Assembly (NCBI RefSeq): GCF_029525575.1
Contig: NZ_JAPDIA010000003.1
Coordinates: 310,001 to 374,000 of the forward strand
DNA: 64,000 nt
Reading direction: 5' to 3'
Source of the DNA: Cohnella rhizosphaerae
GTDB taxonomy: Bacteria; Bacillota; Bacilli; Paenibacillales; Paenibacillaceae
The notes under the pieces were generated by a model, which saw only the letters and a program-made list of their open reading frames with translations, ran no database searches and was not told the DNA's origin. Positions 45,493 through 55,110 of the stretch are shown piece by piece (within the stretch, counting starts at the first letter, position 1; the number at the start of each line of letters is the position of its first letter). The translations under genes and the position numbers were made by a program.

Positions 45493-46184
45493 TCGGACGG
45501 CCTGGCGCTCTTGTAGCCGACGCCGAACACCGTCTGGATGAGGCTCTGCGCGTCGCCGAGCTTGCGCCGCAGCCGCTGGACGTGAATGTCCACCGTCCGC
45601 GTTCCTCCCGCGAAGTCCATGTCCCACACCAATTCAAGCAGCGCCTCCCGGGTGTACACCCGCTCCGGGTTGGCCGCCAGCAGCGCGAGCAGATCGAACT
45701 CCTTGGGCGTCAGCTCGAGCGCCTGCCCGTCCACGCGCGCCGTCCGCGACAGCGCGTCGATCGCGAGCGCGCCAAGACGGACCGTCTCCCCATCGGATGC
45801 GGGCGCCCCCGGCGGCGCATGATCCTGCATGCGCCGGGCGAGCGCCTTCACGCGCGCGAGCAGCTCGCGGATGTCGAACGGCTTGGTCATGTAGTCGTCC
45901 GCTCCCAGCTCGAGTCCGAGCACCTTGTCCACGATATCGTTTTTGACGGTAAGCAGCAGAATCGCCGGACGATCCCTGCCGTCCAGCTTGCGGCAGACGT
46001 CGTACCCGCTCATGCGCGGCATCATCACGTCCAGCACCATCACGTCCGGCCTCCGGGCCGCCACCTTTTCCAGCGCTTCCACGCCGTCCGCCGCCGTCTC
46101 GACCTCGTATCCCTCGCGTCCAAGCGCGTAGGCAATCGCCTCCGATATGCTCGCCTCGTCGTCTACCACCAATACACGCACCAT
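45489..46184 (-). CDS. OmpR-family response regulator
   Basis: A 231-aa regulator. Receiver domain with acidic pocket VVDDE, phospho-acceptor Asp in VMVLDVMMPRMSGYD, and Lys in YMTKPFD. The winged-helix output domain contains LTPKEFDLLALLAANPERVY, TREALLELVW and VDIHVQRLRRKLGD. Intact. It is first in the kinase operon and the likely binder of the repeats at 43936-43965. Confidence 0.92.
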   Translation of the reverse strand: MVRVLVVDDEASISEAIAYALGREGYEVETAADGVEALEKVAARRPDVMVLDVMMPRMSGYDVCRKLDGRDRPAILLLTVKNDIVDKVLGLELGADDYMTKPFDIRELLARVKALARRMQDHAPPGAPASDGETVRLGALAIDALSRTARVDGQALELTPKEFDLLALLAANPERVYTREALLELVWDMDFAGGTRTVDIHVQRLRRKLGDAQSLIQTVFGVGYKSARPSE

Positions 46185-46382
46185 GCCGGTCCGCCCGCCC
46201 TTCCCGATCGAATTTCTCTATAAACATTCATACCCCTAAACGGGCGGGACATGCAAATAGGTGCGGATCGGGAAAACACCCGGAAGGACGATACGCAGGC
46301 TTTAAATGCAGCAATCGGTAAGAAATCCTTATATAAATGAGATGTTATTGTGAAAGGAATACGAAGAAATGGAGCTGATCCT

Positions 46383-47180
46383 ATGAAACTGGCGGAGAAA
46401 AACGCAATTATTTATGGAGGAGGGGGCGCGATCGGAGGCGCGGTTGCCCGGTTATTCGCGCAACAAGGAGCCAGGGTATTTCTAGCAAGCCGCAGCGCGA
46501 ACAAAATGGAGCAGGTCGCAGCGGATATCCGAAATTCGGGAGGGACGGCGGACACGGCCGTTGTGGATGCGCTTGACGGACAAGCGGTCCGGGACCATGC
46601 CGACCGGGTAGCGAGAGAGGCCGGCGGCATTCATCTTGCCCTGAACGCAATCGGTATCGCGCACAACCAGTTCAAGCCTTTGGCGGACCTTTCGCTTGAG
46701 GAATTCGAGGTGCCAGTCACTGCCTATATTCGATCTACGTTTCTGATCTCCCAAGCGGTTGCGCGTCATATGAAAAGGGCTCGCTCCGGCGTTATCCTGC
46801 ATGTGACCACCCCGGCGTCCCGGATGGCAGGACCGGGATTCATCGGACATAGCGTCGCTTGCGCGGGCGTCGAAGCCATATCCCGGAATCTGGCGGGAGA
46901 ACTGGCGAAGGACGGCATACGAAGCGTCTGCATCCGATCTCATATGATACCCGAAGCGATAGCGATGGACTCTCACAGCAAGGGCTTATTCCAGGAAAAC
47001 GCGGCGATGGCCGGGATCGCGTTAGACCAGATGCTTGAAGGGGCTGCCGGGAGCACGCTGCTGCATAAACTTCCGACCTTAAAAGAAATCGCGGAAACCG
47101 CCTTGTTCCTGGCATCCGATGGCGCCGCCTCGATGACAGGCACGGTCGCCAATTTGTCCGGCGGCTTTCTGCTGGATTAG
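46383..47180 (+). CDS. SDR-fold protein lacking the catalytic Tyr/Lys
   Basis: A 265-aa SDR by fold: GGGGAIGGAVARLFAQQGA nucleotide motif, VDALDGQAVRDH, LNAIGIAHN in place of NNAG, and a conserved C-terminus (EIAETALFLASDGAASMTGT). Where active SDRs have YxxxKAGVE it reads HSVACAGVE, so both Tyr and Lys are replaced. It may bind NAD(P) without classic chemistry. ATG 46383 (GGAG nine bases upstream) chosen over the non-ATG start at 46350. Stands alone; terminator at 47194. Confidence 0.8.
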   Translation: MKLAEKNAIIYGGGGAIGGAVARLFAQQGARVFLASRSANKMEQVAADIRNSGGTADTAVVDALDGQAVRDHADRVAREAGGIHLALNAIGIAHNQFKPLADLSLEEFEVPVTAYIRSTFLISQAVARHMKRARSGVILHVTTPASRMAGPGFIGHSVACAGVEAISRNLAGELAKDGIRSVCIRSHMIPEAIAMDSHSKGLFQENAAMAGIALDQMLEGAAGSTLLHKLPTLKEIAETALFLASDGAASMTGTVANLSGGFLLD

Positions 47181-47193
47181 TTGCGGCGTTATC

Positions 47194-47222
47194 CGGCCTG
47201 CCCACAGGGCGGGCCTTTTCTT
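47194..47222 (+). terminator. Terminator after the SDR gene
   Basis: GGCCTGCCC-ACA-GGGCGGGCC followed by TTTTC. Confidence 0.75.
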
Positions 47223-47308
47223 CGTAAGCTTCGCCGCTTGATCCGCCTCCCGGAACATGCTAGGCTCATAAGCAACATGCAGACAGAGACGAAGGGGAGG
47301 AATCGACG

Positions 47309-48482
47309 ATGACGGACACCTTTGCGAGGACGGCGGCCGAGCGGGATCGCCTCGCGCTAGTCGGAGAGCTGGCGGACACGTTCAAGCCGCTGGCCCAGGC
47401 CGTCGACGAGGCGGGCGGTTTCGCCTTCGAATCCGCGGAGAAGCTTCGCGCATCGGGCTATACGACCTGGGCGGTGCCGGAGGCGTACGGCGGCGCGGGC
47501 ATGTCGGTCTACGAGCTCGTCCTCTATCAGGAGCGGATCGCGATGGGCGACCCGGCGCTGGCGCTCGCGATCGGCTGGCATATGGGCACGGTGGCCGATC
47601 TGGCGGCGAAGAAGACGTGGAGCGAGGACAGGCTGGCGCTGTTCCTGCGGGCGGTTGCGGCAGGCAAGCTCATGAATCGCGCGGCGACGGAAAAAGGGAC
47701 GGGCAGCCCGACGCGAGGCGGCAAAATGCAGACAACGGCAGAGCCGCATGGGGACGGGTACGTCGTACGGGGGGCGCAAGACGTTCACGTCGCTCGCCCC
47801 GGTGCTGGACCTGGTCGTCGTCAACACGACCCTGATCGAAGGGGATACGGAAGGGCCGGCCGACTTCCTGATCCCGATGGACGCGCCGGGCGTCTCCGTC
47901 GACCCGGTCTGGAACATGATGGGCATGCGCGGCACGGGCAGCCACGACCTCGTGCTGGACGACGTCGTCCTGCCGGCCGAGGCGCTCGTTTACCGCGCGC
48001 CGGCAGGCAAACGCGTCAATCAGGCTAATCCGCAACTGCTCCACGTGCCGGCCTGTTATCTCGGGGCCGCGCGCGCAGCGCGCGAAGAGGCGCTCGCCTT
48101 CGCCGCTTCGTACCAGCCCAATACGCTCGACCGGCCGATCATTCATTTGCCGCATATCGGCGCGCTAATCGGAGAGATCGACGTCGAGCTGGCGGCTGCG
48201 CGGCACTTCATGTACAGCGTCGCCGCGAAGTGGGAGCATCCCGTCGCCGACGAGGGCGCGGGCATCGCCGAGCTGGGCGCGGTCAAGGTGTTCGCGATCC
48301 GCACGGCGCTATCGGTCGCCGACAAGGCGCTTCGCATCGCCGGCGCGCACGGGCTGGCCCAGACGCATCCGCTGCAGCGGCTTTTCCGCGACATCCGCTT
48401 CGGACTGTCCAATCCGCCGATGGAGGACTCGGTGCTGCGCATGTATCATCAGCAGGCGCTGCGGGAGACGGGGCAGGCGTGA
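47309..48482 (+). CDS. Acyl-CoA dehydrogenase family protein
   Basis: About 390 aa. N-terminal helical domain (VPEAYGGAGMSVYELVLYQE, GDPALALAIGWHMG), the beta-domain (ATEKGTGSPTRGGKMQTTAE, RKTFTSLAPVLDLVVVNTTL) and the C-terminal four-helix bundle with FAD-binding ALRIAGAHGLAQTHPLQRLF then RDIRFG. The Asp/His-type C-terminus resembles DszC/flavin monooxygenase-like acyl-CoA dehydrogenases more than beta-oxidation enzymes. A six-base G-run at 47769-47774 has one extra base. RBS GGGGAGGAA precedes ATG 47309. Substrate unknown. Confidence 0.85.
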
Positions 48483-48535
48483 GAATTGCACGATAATAAT
48501 GGGAAATATGCGAATGCGTGTCGGGGTGCGTCCAC

Positions 48536-49491
48536 ATGACAGAATCCGAAACGATCGGCGATTGGGCAAACATGCCGGTCAAGCTGCTTGATATTCGTCT
48601 CGCGACGTTGAGGCGGGGAGAGGCGTTCGCGCCTTACCGCTTGCCCGCGCATGCATTCATGCTTGCCGCCGGGGGAAAGCGCAGTTGCTGCTGGCCAGCA
48701 GGCAGGTCGTTCACCTGCAAGATCAACTGCTGCACGGCTGCAAAGGAGATAGCCTGCAGATTCAATGTCTAAGCGAGTCCTATGCGTATTATTTGGTCCT
48801 GTACAAGCCGTTTTTCAAAGCGGAAGAGGGGCATGCGGCCAAAGGGCGCGCGGGCGCGACGGCTTCAATAACCTCCAAGTACGACTATAGATGCCCCGAG
48901 CCCTGGCAGCTTCGGCAGCTCGCCGAGCAGTTGCACCGTTCGTGGACGGAGGGCGGCGAATTGGAGCGGGTGCTCGCGACCGGATTGTTTTATCAATTCG
49001 TCTACGAGCAATTCCGTCAACTGCGGCTTGCCAAGGAGGCGCATCGGCCAGACCTGGCGGAGCTGATCGCAGACTACCTGCGCGTTCATTATCGCGAACT
49101 TGCTTCGATGGACGAGCTTGTCCGGGCGTTTCACTACAGCGCCCACTATCTCTCCAGAGTATTCAGACGCAAGTACGGTACAAGTCCGTTGGGTTACCTC
49201 GCGCGGATGCGCATGAGCCGTGCCAAGGAGCTGCTGGCCGAGACGAGCATGAGCATCCGGGACATCGCCGATCGCGTCGGATACGCGGATATGTATTATT
49301 TTAACAAGCAGTTTAAAAAGCAGCTGGGCATGACGCCGGTTCAATTCAAAATGCAGGTGCTCGGCACGACAGGTTCAATTCGTCCCAAAGTTGCGCCCGA
49401 ATCGTTCATTGCTCAGGCGGCTGACGCCGATTATAGTGTTGATGATAATGATAATTGTTATCACCCATCATCGATACGGAGCGTGAACGAA
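48536..49491 (+). CDS. AraC-family regulator, open in frame into the next gene
   Basis: N-terminal sensing domain followed by two helix-turn-helix motifs (MDELVRAFHYSAHYLSRVFR, SIRDIADRVGYADMYYFNKQ) and FKKQLGMTPVQFKM. It resembles Btr-type regulators of siderophore uptake. The ORF has no stop: it runs through the Fur box, which is translated as DDNDNCYH, into the lipoprotein gene in the same frame. Whether a stop was lost or a fusion is made cannot be told. A frameshift of -1 or +2 sits at the five-G run 48671-48675. ATG 48536 has no strong ribosome site. Confidence 0.7.
49444..49462 (+). promoter_or_regulatory. Fur box
   Basis: GATAATGATAATTGTTATC, two mismatches from consensus, 30 bases upstream of the iron-siderophore lipoprotein start. 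Confidence 0.87.
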
Positions 49492-50473
49492 GTGAAGGTC
49501 AGCAACAAGCCGTCCATGGCGGCTAGCCTGTTGTTCGGCATATCGCTGCTGCTTGCCGCATGCGGCGGCAATGGCGCGGGGAACGGAGAGTCGGCCCAAA
49601 GCTCGCAGCCTGCATCCGCGAAGGCGACGGCGGCAGCGGAATCGTCGGAGCAAACGCGGATTTACAAAGATGCGCTGAAGCGAGAAACGGAGATCCCCGT
49701 TAATCCGGAGCATGTGGTCGTCGTTACCTACGGAGGTTATCTGCTTCCATTGGGTATGAAGCCTGCTGGCGCGGACGATGCCACGTTGAAGCAGTATCCC
49801 GAAGAGATGGCGGGCGTCAAGAATATCGGAGAGGGTCTGGGCAAGGAAGAGGCCATTGCGGCGCTTGATCCGGATCTGATCATCGTACCCGACTATTACG
49901 ACGCAAGCCAAATACGAGAACTATGCCAAGATCGCGCCTACGATCGCTGTGGCCTGGGGCGGGGACCCCGATGTCATCCATACGCTGCGCACGATGGGCG
50001 ATATTATGAACCGCAAGACGGAGGCGGAAGCGTGGATCTCCGAGTTTGAAAAGAAGCTTCAGCGCATCCGGGACCAGATCGACGTGCGGATCGAACCTGG
50101 TACGACGGCGCTCACTTTCGTTTATTATGACAAGGAGATGCTGATCGGAGGAGAAGGGGGCACGCTCGGCAAATTAATCTACCAGGATTATGGCTTCCGG
50201 ATGCCCGATCAGTTAAAGCAATATGCGGATGGCGGGACTGCGCTCTCGTTAGAAGCCTTTATTGCAAATCCTGCGGATTACTATTTTACGCAGATGACCG
50301 ACGACGAGATGGCGGAGCTGACGGAACTGTTTAAGGATCCCTTGTACAGCACGCTGCCCGCCGTCAAAAATAATCGCATCATCAACGTCAGCCGGCAAAA
50401 GTGGAATTACGGTCCGTATCGCGTCGACGAAGCCGTCGACGAACTGATCGCACAGATGAACAAGCTGCAGTAG
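49492..50473 (+). CDS. Iron-siderophore substrate-binding lipoprotein (FeuA-like)
   Basis: About 326 aa. The signal peptide ends in the lipobox ISLLLAACGG, followed by a Ser/Ala linker and a class III binding domain (PEHVVVVTYGGYLLPLGM, EEAIAALDPDLIIVPDYYDA, YGPYRVDEAVDELIAQMNKL). It binds a ferric siderophore outside the membrane. No permease or ATPase is adjacent. GTG 49492 has GGAG nine bases upstream. One extra C near 49908-49912 shifts the frame; across it the sequence reads KYENYAKIAPTIAVAWGG. Regulated by the Fur box at 49444 and probably by the AraC protein. Confidence 0.87.
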
Positions 50474-50476
50474 AAG

Positions 50477-50515
50477 GGAAGCCGGCATTGGCCTAAGCCA
50501 GTTTGCCGGCTTTGA
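50477..50515 (+). terminator. Terminator after the FeuA-like gene
   Basis: AAGCCGGCA and TGCCGGCTT with an inner TTGGC/GCCAG stem; weak T-tract. Confidence 0.65.
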
Positions 50516-50581
50516 CATACCAGGCTGCCCCGATCGGGGCAACTTCCTGTTCGTATGCGTCCCCGGTGCTGCGTCATGCCG

Positions 50582-50715
50582 TCAGGCGATCGGCCGTTCT
50601 GCCAATGCCAACGCCAGGAACAGCTTGCCGGCGTGCAGCAGGGCGCGCTCGTCGATGTCGAACCGGGGATGGTGATGCGGAAAGCTTCAGGAAGCTGCCG
50701 TCGAGCGCCCCGAGC
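50582..50715 (-). pseudogene. C-terminal remnant of an M20-type amidohydrolase
   Basis: Minus strand, read across one extra T, gives LGALDGSFLKL then PHHHPRFDIDERALLHAGKL and FLALALAERPIA with a stop at 50582. HHPRFDIDE is the signature near the C-terminus of M20/N-acyl-amino-acid amidohydrolases. Upstream codons do not continue the family, so only a tail is left. The rest of 50.5-50.9 kb shows a 16-bp palindrome (TGCCCCGATCGGGGCA) and no gene. Confidence 0.5.
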
Positions 50716-50901
50716 CGGCATGCGCCGTGCCGGACAGTCGCGGCCGCATGCTTGCATGGCCCAGGCCGCTATACGGTGAGGGCGCTATGCGTGACGTTTG
50801 CGTGAGGCGGTGCTCTTCTTCGTCGCCAACATGAAGGATTTAATAAGCATTGCGGCGAAAGTATCTCTCTCCAAATCAAAAAGGAAAGAGAGTCTTTCAA
50901 T

Positions 50902-52024
50902 ATGATGACATGGCGAAAAGCATTGGCGCTGCTGGGAATAGCGGTACTGGCTTGGACGATGCTGGCTTATCCCGCCGATAGCAGGGCAGAGGGATCGCAA
51001 GGAGCATACCGTCTGTCCGCCTATGAGGGCGGATGGGTCGACAAGGCTTTTGTGGAAGACGAAGACACCGACGGTACGCTGCAGATTCGCGTCAACTCAG
51101 ATGACGGCACTGTTGGGATCGCCTACGAGGCGTGGTTTTCGGGCGAGACATACACGTTTGAATCGACCGCGCCGATTACGGCTGCGGATGACCGGGCGGT
51201 AAAGTGGACGTATTCATATGTGGATGCGGACGCCAAAGGCATACACGCCCATAAAGGCACTGGATCAGTCGCATTCGGCGCCGGCAGGATCACGCTCGTG
51301 CTGAATACGCTGCCGGCCGAACTGACTAAGTCATTCAAAGCGACTAGAACGTTGATACGCGATCCGTACGGCGAGAGAAATTTCTCGTCCGGCGAGGCGA
51401 TCGCGATCGCGACGGCAGCCTGCAAGTGCAAGCCCTCTGCGCAGGTCGAAGTGGTGATGCCCGACGGCGATAACGAGGGCAATAAAAACTGGATTTATTA
51501 TGTTTGGTTTATCATACGAGATAACTACCGTGTCGAATACAAGGTCAATTTGCACAAACGGCAGGCAGAAATGGTGAAATCGGATTGGGAATACGGAGCC
51601 TCTGTTAAGGTCGCCAAGGCAACCGCTTCAAGCACGCTGCCAGGCTCCAAGACAGCTTCCTATGAGGCATCCAATCTCATTGACAAAGACCCTGCGACTT
51701 GCTGGTGCGAAGGCGTGAAGGGGCTGGGCGTCGGCCAGAGCGTGAAGCTCTCATTCGCTGAGAAGACGGAGTTGAGCGGCGTCGCGATCGCGCCGGGCTA
51801 TGGCAAATCGGTCGCCTCGTATCTGGATAACGGCAGCGTGAAGAAGGCCAAGCTGGTCTTCTCCGATGGCACGGTCCTACTGCTCGATCTAACCAAGAAG
51901 CTCAACATCTTTTTTTGATGAAAAGGTGAAAGCGTCCAGCGTCAAATTCGTCATTCTCGACGTGACGCCCGGGACCAAGTACGCGGATACGTGCGTGTCC
52001 GAGATTCGGTTTTTTTTAATCTGA
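50902..52024 (+). CDS. Secreted protein with C-terminal discoidin (NADase-type glycan-binding) domain
   Basis: About 373 aa. A signal peptide (KALALLGIAVLAWTMLAYPA), then a region of unknown fold (residues 30-230) with RDPYGERNFSSGEAIAIATA, and a discoidin-like jelly roll with SYEASNLIDKDPATCWCEGV and VSEIRFF at the end. Such domains bind surface glycans. A seven-T run at 51910-51916 has one extra base, creating an early stop; across it the frame continues DEKVKASSVKFVILDVTPGT and stops at 52024. Ligand unknown. Confidence 0.75.
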
Positions 52025-52047
52025 TCGCATCGTGCCGCGCTTCATGC

Positions 52048-52094
52048 GAAAAGCCTGCCTATCGCTTCTATAGCGTAAGGCAGGCCTTTTTCAC
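52048..52094. terminator. Bidirectional terminator
   Basis: AAAAGCCTGCCT and AGGCAGGCCTTTTT around an inner CGCT/AGCG stem, between convergent genes. Confidence 0.85.
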
Positions 52095-52106
52095 ATGGGG
52101 AATGTC

Positions 52107-53022
52107 TCACTGGATGCTGTTATGGATCCGCTGCATGAACTCCTCCGCGGCGCTGTAGCCCAGCTGCTTGAGGTACCAGTTGTTCGCGGCGGCCTCGATG
52201 AGGCCGGCGACGTCGCGTCCGGGCTGCAGCTGGATCTCGATGTAGGGGATCTGCACGCCCAGGTAATCGGAGAACTTCGGCTCCAGCTCCAGCGCGTTGC
52301 TGAGCTCGCCGTCCCGCCAGGTCGCGAGCTCGATGTCGAGCACGACGCGGGTCTCGTCCTGGAACGCCCGGCGGCCGTACTGCCGCACGACGTTGATCAG
52401 ACCGACGCTGCGCAGCGCGAGGAACTCGCGCGTCGTCTCGTTGTGCGAGGCGAGCAGCAGCGACGGGCCGAGCTTCTTGAGCACGACGACGTCGTCCGCC
52501 ACGAGCCGGTGGCCTCTGCGGATGAGCGTGTGCGCCGTCTCGCTTTTGCCGATGCCGGACTTGCCCCGCAGCAGGACGCCGATGCCCGATACGTTCACGC
52601 AGACGCCGTGGATGGACTGCTCGGGCGCGAGCGCCTTGACCAGATAGCCGTCCAGCTTCGCGATGAACTCGGTCGTCGGTTCGTTCGTCCGCAGCAGGGG
52701 GGATGCCTTCTTCGTCGCAAAACTTTTTCAAATAAGGAAGCTCCTGCTGGCCCGCGGTCACGATGAAGCAGGGCGGGTGATACTTGACGATGTTGCCGAT
52801 ATGAAGCAAGCGCTCTTCGACGCTGAGCTGCAGCAAATACGTAATCTCCTTGCGGCCGAGCACCTGCACGCGCTCCATCGGAAAGAATTCGAAGTAGCCG
52901 ACGAACTCCAGGCCGGGACGATGCGCCCGCGAGCGCGTGATCTGCCGGTCCAGGCGGTCGGCGCCCGCCAGCACCTCAAGCTTGAATGAATCCGCGAGAC
53001 TGTGTACGGCGATGGACTTCAC
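52107..53022 (-). CDS. hprK: HPr kinase/phosphorylase
   Basis: About 304 aa, near the usual 310. The N-terminal MurF-like domain (GRKEITYLLQLSVEER, PCFIVTAGQQELPYLKKFCD) is followed by the C-terminal kinase with P-loop GKSGIGKSETAHTLIRRGHR, VADDVVVLKK, and the K3-loop region ELEPKFSDYLGVQIPYIEIQ. It phosphorylates HPr at Ser46 for CcpA-dependent catabolite control. GTG 53022 with AAAGGAGG upstream. A six-G run at 52698-52703 has one extra base between EEGIP and LLRTNEP-type codons. It stands alone here, not in an hprK-lgt operon, so it may be a second copy. Confidence 0.88.
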
Positions 53023-53176
53023 GCGGCCAACCTCCTTTGAATGCGTCGTATATCATACTCTACCCGATGTATTCCCCGTCGGAAAGGCTTATTCCTGCGA
53101 AATGCGCGGGGAAGATAGACAGAATGCCTGGAGCATGTTAGAAAGGAAAAAGAATCCAGCCGAAGGAGCTTAAAAA

Positions 53177-54766
53177 ATGCCCGCCGTCTCCCGTGTCAGC
53201 CGATTTGCCATATCCGCAGCCGCGGCGCTGCTGATCGCCTCGTTTCCGATATCCGCTCCGCGCCCGCCGGCAGCGTTCGCCTCGGCAGCCGTGGTTCCCA
53301 TCGCCAAGCAACAATTGACGCTTCAGATTCAAACGGTCCGGCTTTCCCAGGTCGTCATGGTTCCGGCCCGCGCCTTCTTCCAAGGCGTAGGAGCGCGCTT
53401 TCAGCTCCAGAGCAACACGATCTCCGCAGAACTGGGGAGCCACCGCATTTCCGGCACCGTCGGTTCGCTCAAGGGCTTCATCGACGGAAATGCGGCGAAG
53501 CTTCCGTCCGCTCCTATCATCGTCAAGGGCACGCTCTATATCCCGATGCAGCTCGCGGCAGGCTTGCTTGACTATGATGCCTGGCGTTACGACGAGGGTA
53601 CCCGGAAGCTGACGTTCAGCTACAGCGAGCAGAAGCAGAACAAGCTCGCGGCTATTCTTCATAGCGCGGCCCGGCAAGGGAACGTAGCGCAGCTGCAGAA
53701 GCTGCTCGACAGGGGCGTTGACGTCAACGCGAAGGTGAAGGGGTATGCGGATTGGACGGCGATGGATTACGCCATTCTCGACCACAGGCCGTCGGCCGCG
53801 GAGCTGCTGCTGGCGCGCGGAGGCACCTACAAGCCGGCGCTTGTATGGCCGCTGCTGCATCCGAGCGACGCGCAAGCGACGGCAACGCTCGAGGTGCTCC
53901 TGAAGCGCGGACTGAACCCGGATTTATGGGACGTCTATACGCACGCCACTTTATTAGAGCAGGCCAGTATGAAAAGCACTACCATCCGGCCCGACGGATC
54001 GGAAGTGACGGCCGCGCCATCCTACGAGACGATCCGGCTGCTTCTGGCGCACGGAGCGAAGGTGACGACGGATGCCCTCTATCATGCCGCGGGGGCGGGC
54101 AGCTACGAAGTCGTTCAGGAACTGCTGCGGTATGGCGGAGACCCCGACCGGCGGTCGAGTCTCGGCGCTACGCCCAGGGACGTCGCCCGTTCTCGCGGCG
54201 TGGAGCGGTGGCTTGTTCGCGATGCCGGTCAGACGCTGGCGCCGCTCGCCTTCCGAACGGCCGAAGGAACGGAGCTCGAGGAGGGCAACGCGCAGTTGAA
54301 GCCGACCGCCGGAGCCGGCGCGCAGACGGGAAGCGAGCCGTTGTCGGTCAACGTGTATTTTTCGAAACAGGCATACGTCGAGGCGGGAAGCTATCAGCCG
54401 GAGTTTGTAGCCAAGTACGGAAAAGGGTGGGTGCTGCACCGGCAGCCGACGATCGATATTCAAAGCGGAACATCCGGGCCAACGATCTTGCAGCTGCCCA
54501 AGCTTAACGCCAAGGTACGTCTGCTCACGGCGGATCCGGCGCATTGGACCGGCGCGCTGTATGTGAAGGAGGCCGATTCGGACCATGTATACATATTCGA
54601 GCCGGCAGCGGGCGTCTTCGAGCTCTATCTGCCGCCGGGCAAGTTCTTCGTGGATGTCGTAAGGATGGGAGAAGAGCTGAAGCCTTCCGCGACGGCGGCG
54701 GCGGTCGAGATCGAGGAGGGCCGGTCGGGTTATGAGATTCTCGTTCCGGTAACGGAGGGCGCTTAA
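53177..54766 (+). CDS. Secreted stalk-domain/ankyrin-repeat protein
   Basis: A 529-aa exported protein, intact. A signal peptide (FAISAAAALLIASFPISA) precedes a copper-amine-oxidase-N-like stalk domain (QLTLQIQTVRLSQVVMVPAR, IIVKGTLYIPMQLAAGLLDY), then four or five ankyrin repeats (LAAILHSAARQGNVAQLQKL, LLDRGVDVNAK, MDYAILDHRPSAAELLLARG, LYHAAGAGSYEVVQELLRYG) and a beta-rich C-terminal domain. Ankyrin repeats in a secreted Gram-positive protein are unusual; they mediate protein contacts. GAAGGAG precedes ATG 53177. Function unknown. Confidence 0.82.
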   Translation: MPAVSRVSRFAISAAAALLIASFPISAPRPPAAFASAAVVPIAKQQLTLQIQTVRLSQVVMVPARAFFQGVGARFQLQSNTISAELGSHRISGTVGSLKGFIDGNAAKLPSAPIIVKGTLYIPMQLAAGLLDYDAWRYDEGTRKLTFSYSEQKQNKLAAILHSAARQGNVAQLQKLLDRGVDVNAKVKGYADWTAMDYAILDHRPSAAELLLARGGTYKPALVWPLLHPSDAQATATLEVLLKRGLNPDLWDVYTHATLLEQASMKSTTIRPDGSEVTAAPSYETIRLLLAHGAKVTTDALYHAAGAGSYEVVQELLRYGGDPDRRSSLGATPRDVARSRGVERWLVRDAGQTLAPLAFRTAEGTELEEGNAQLKPTAGAGAQTGSEPLSVNVYFSKQAYVEAGSYQPEFVAKYGKGWVLHRQPTIDIQSGTSGPTILQLPKLNAKVRLLTADPAHWTGALYVKEADSDHVYIFEPAAGVFELYLPPGKFFVDVVRMGEELKPSATAAAVEIEEGRSGYEILVPVTEGA

Positions 54767-55110
54767 ACCGAAAAGGCGCTGCAAGCAAATCGACAGCAAA
54801 ATAGACCGCCGCGGCTTGAAAAGCAGTTAATCTGAGCGTTCAAATCAAAGCGGCCGGCAGCCGCTGAAGGCAAGTCAGGCAAGGGATATCGGACCCAAGA
54901 GACGTTATTTCTTAAAAACCAGTAAAATAGCGATGGTTTCGGACTGGAGGGCCGTTATTCATCCGGATCACGGCTAAAAAAAGGCCGGCAAACCCGAAAT
55001 AGAGGCGCCTGGGTCCCCGAGCAGGCCGCCAATCGCGATTTGAACAAAAATAAGGGTTTCTCAGTCCGTCAGCGATGCGCGAATGCACAAACCCAAAGGC
55101 CGTCGGAGCT
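54767..55110. other. Gene-free AT-rich stretch
   Basis: No ORF with a ribosome site and no clear terminator for the ankyrin gene. It holds TTATTTCTTAAAAACCAGTA and AAAAGCAGTTAATC, faintly like the dispersed palindromic motif, and a weak GGCCGGC-type hairpin. Confidence 0.5.

Noticed and set aside
50785..51000. 71-codon minus-strand frame ending AAMLIKSFMLATKKSTASRK
   Set aside because: Mostly antisense to the signal peptide of the discoidin-like gene; no ribosome site and no known relative that I recognise.
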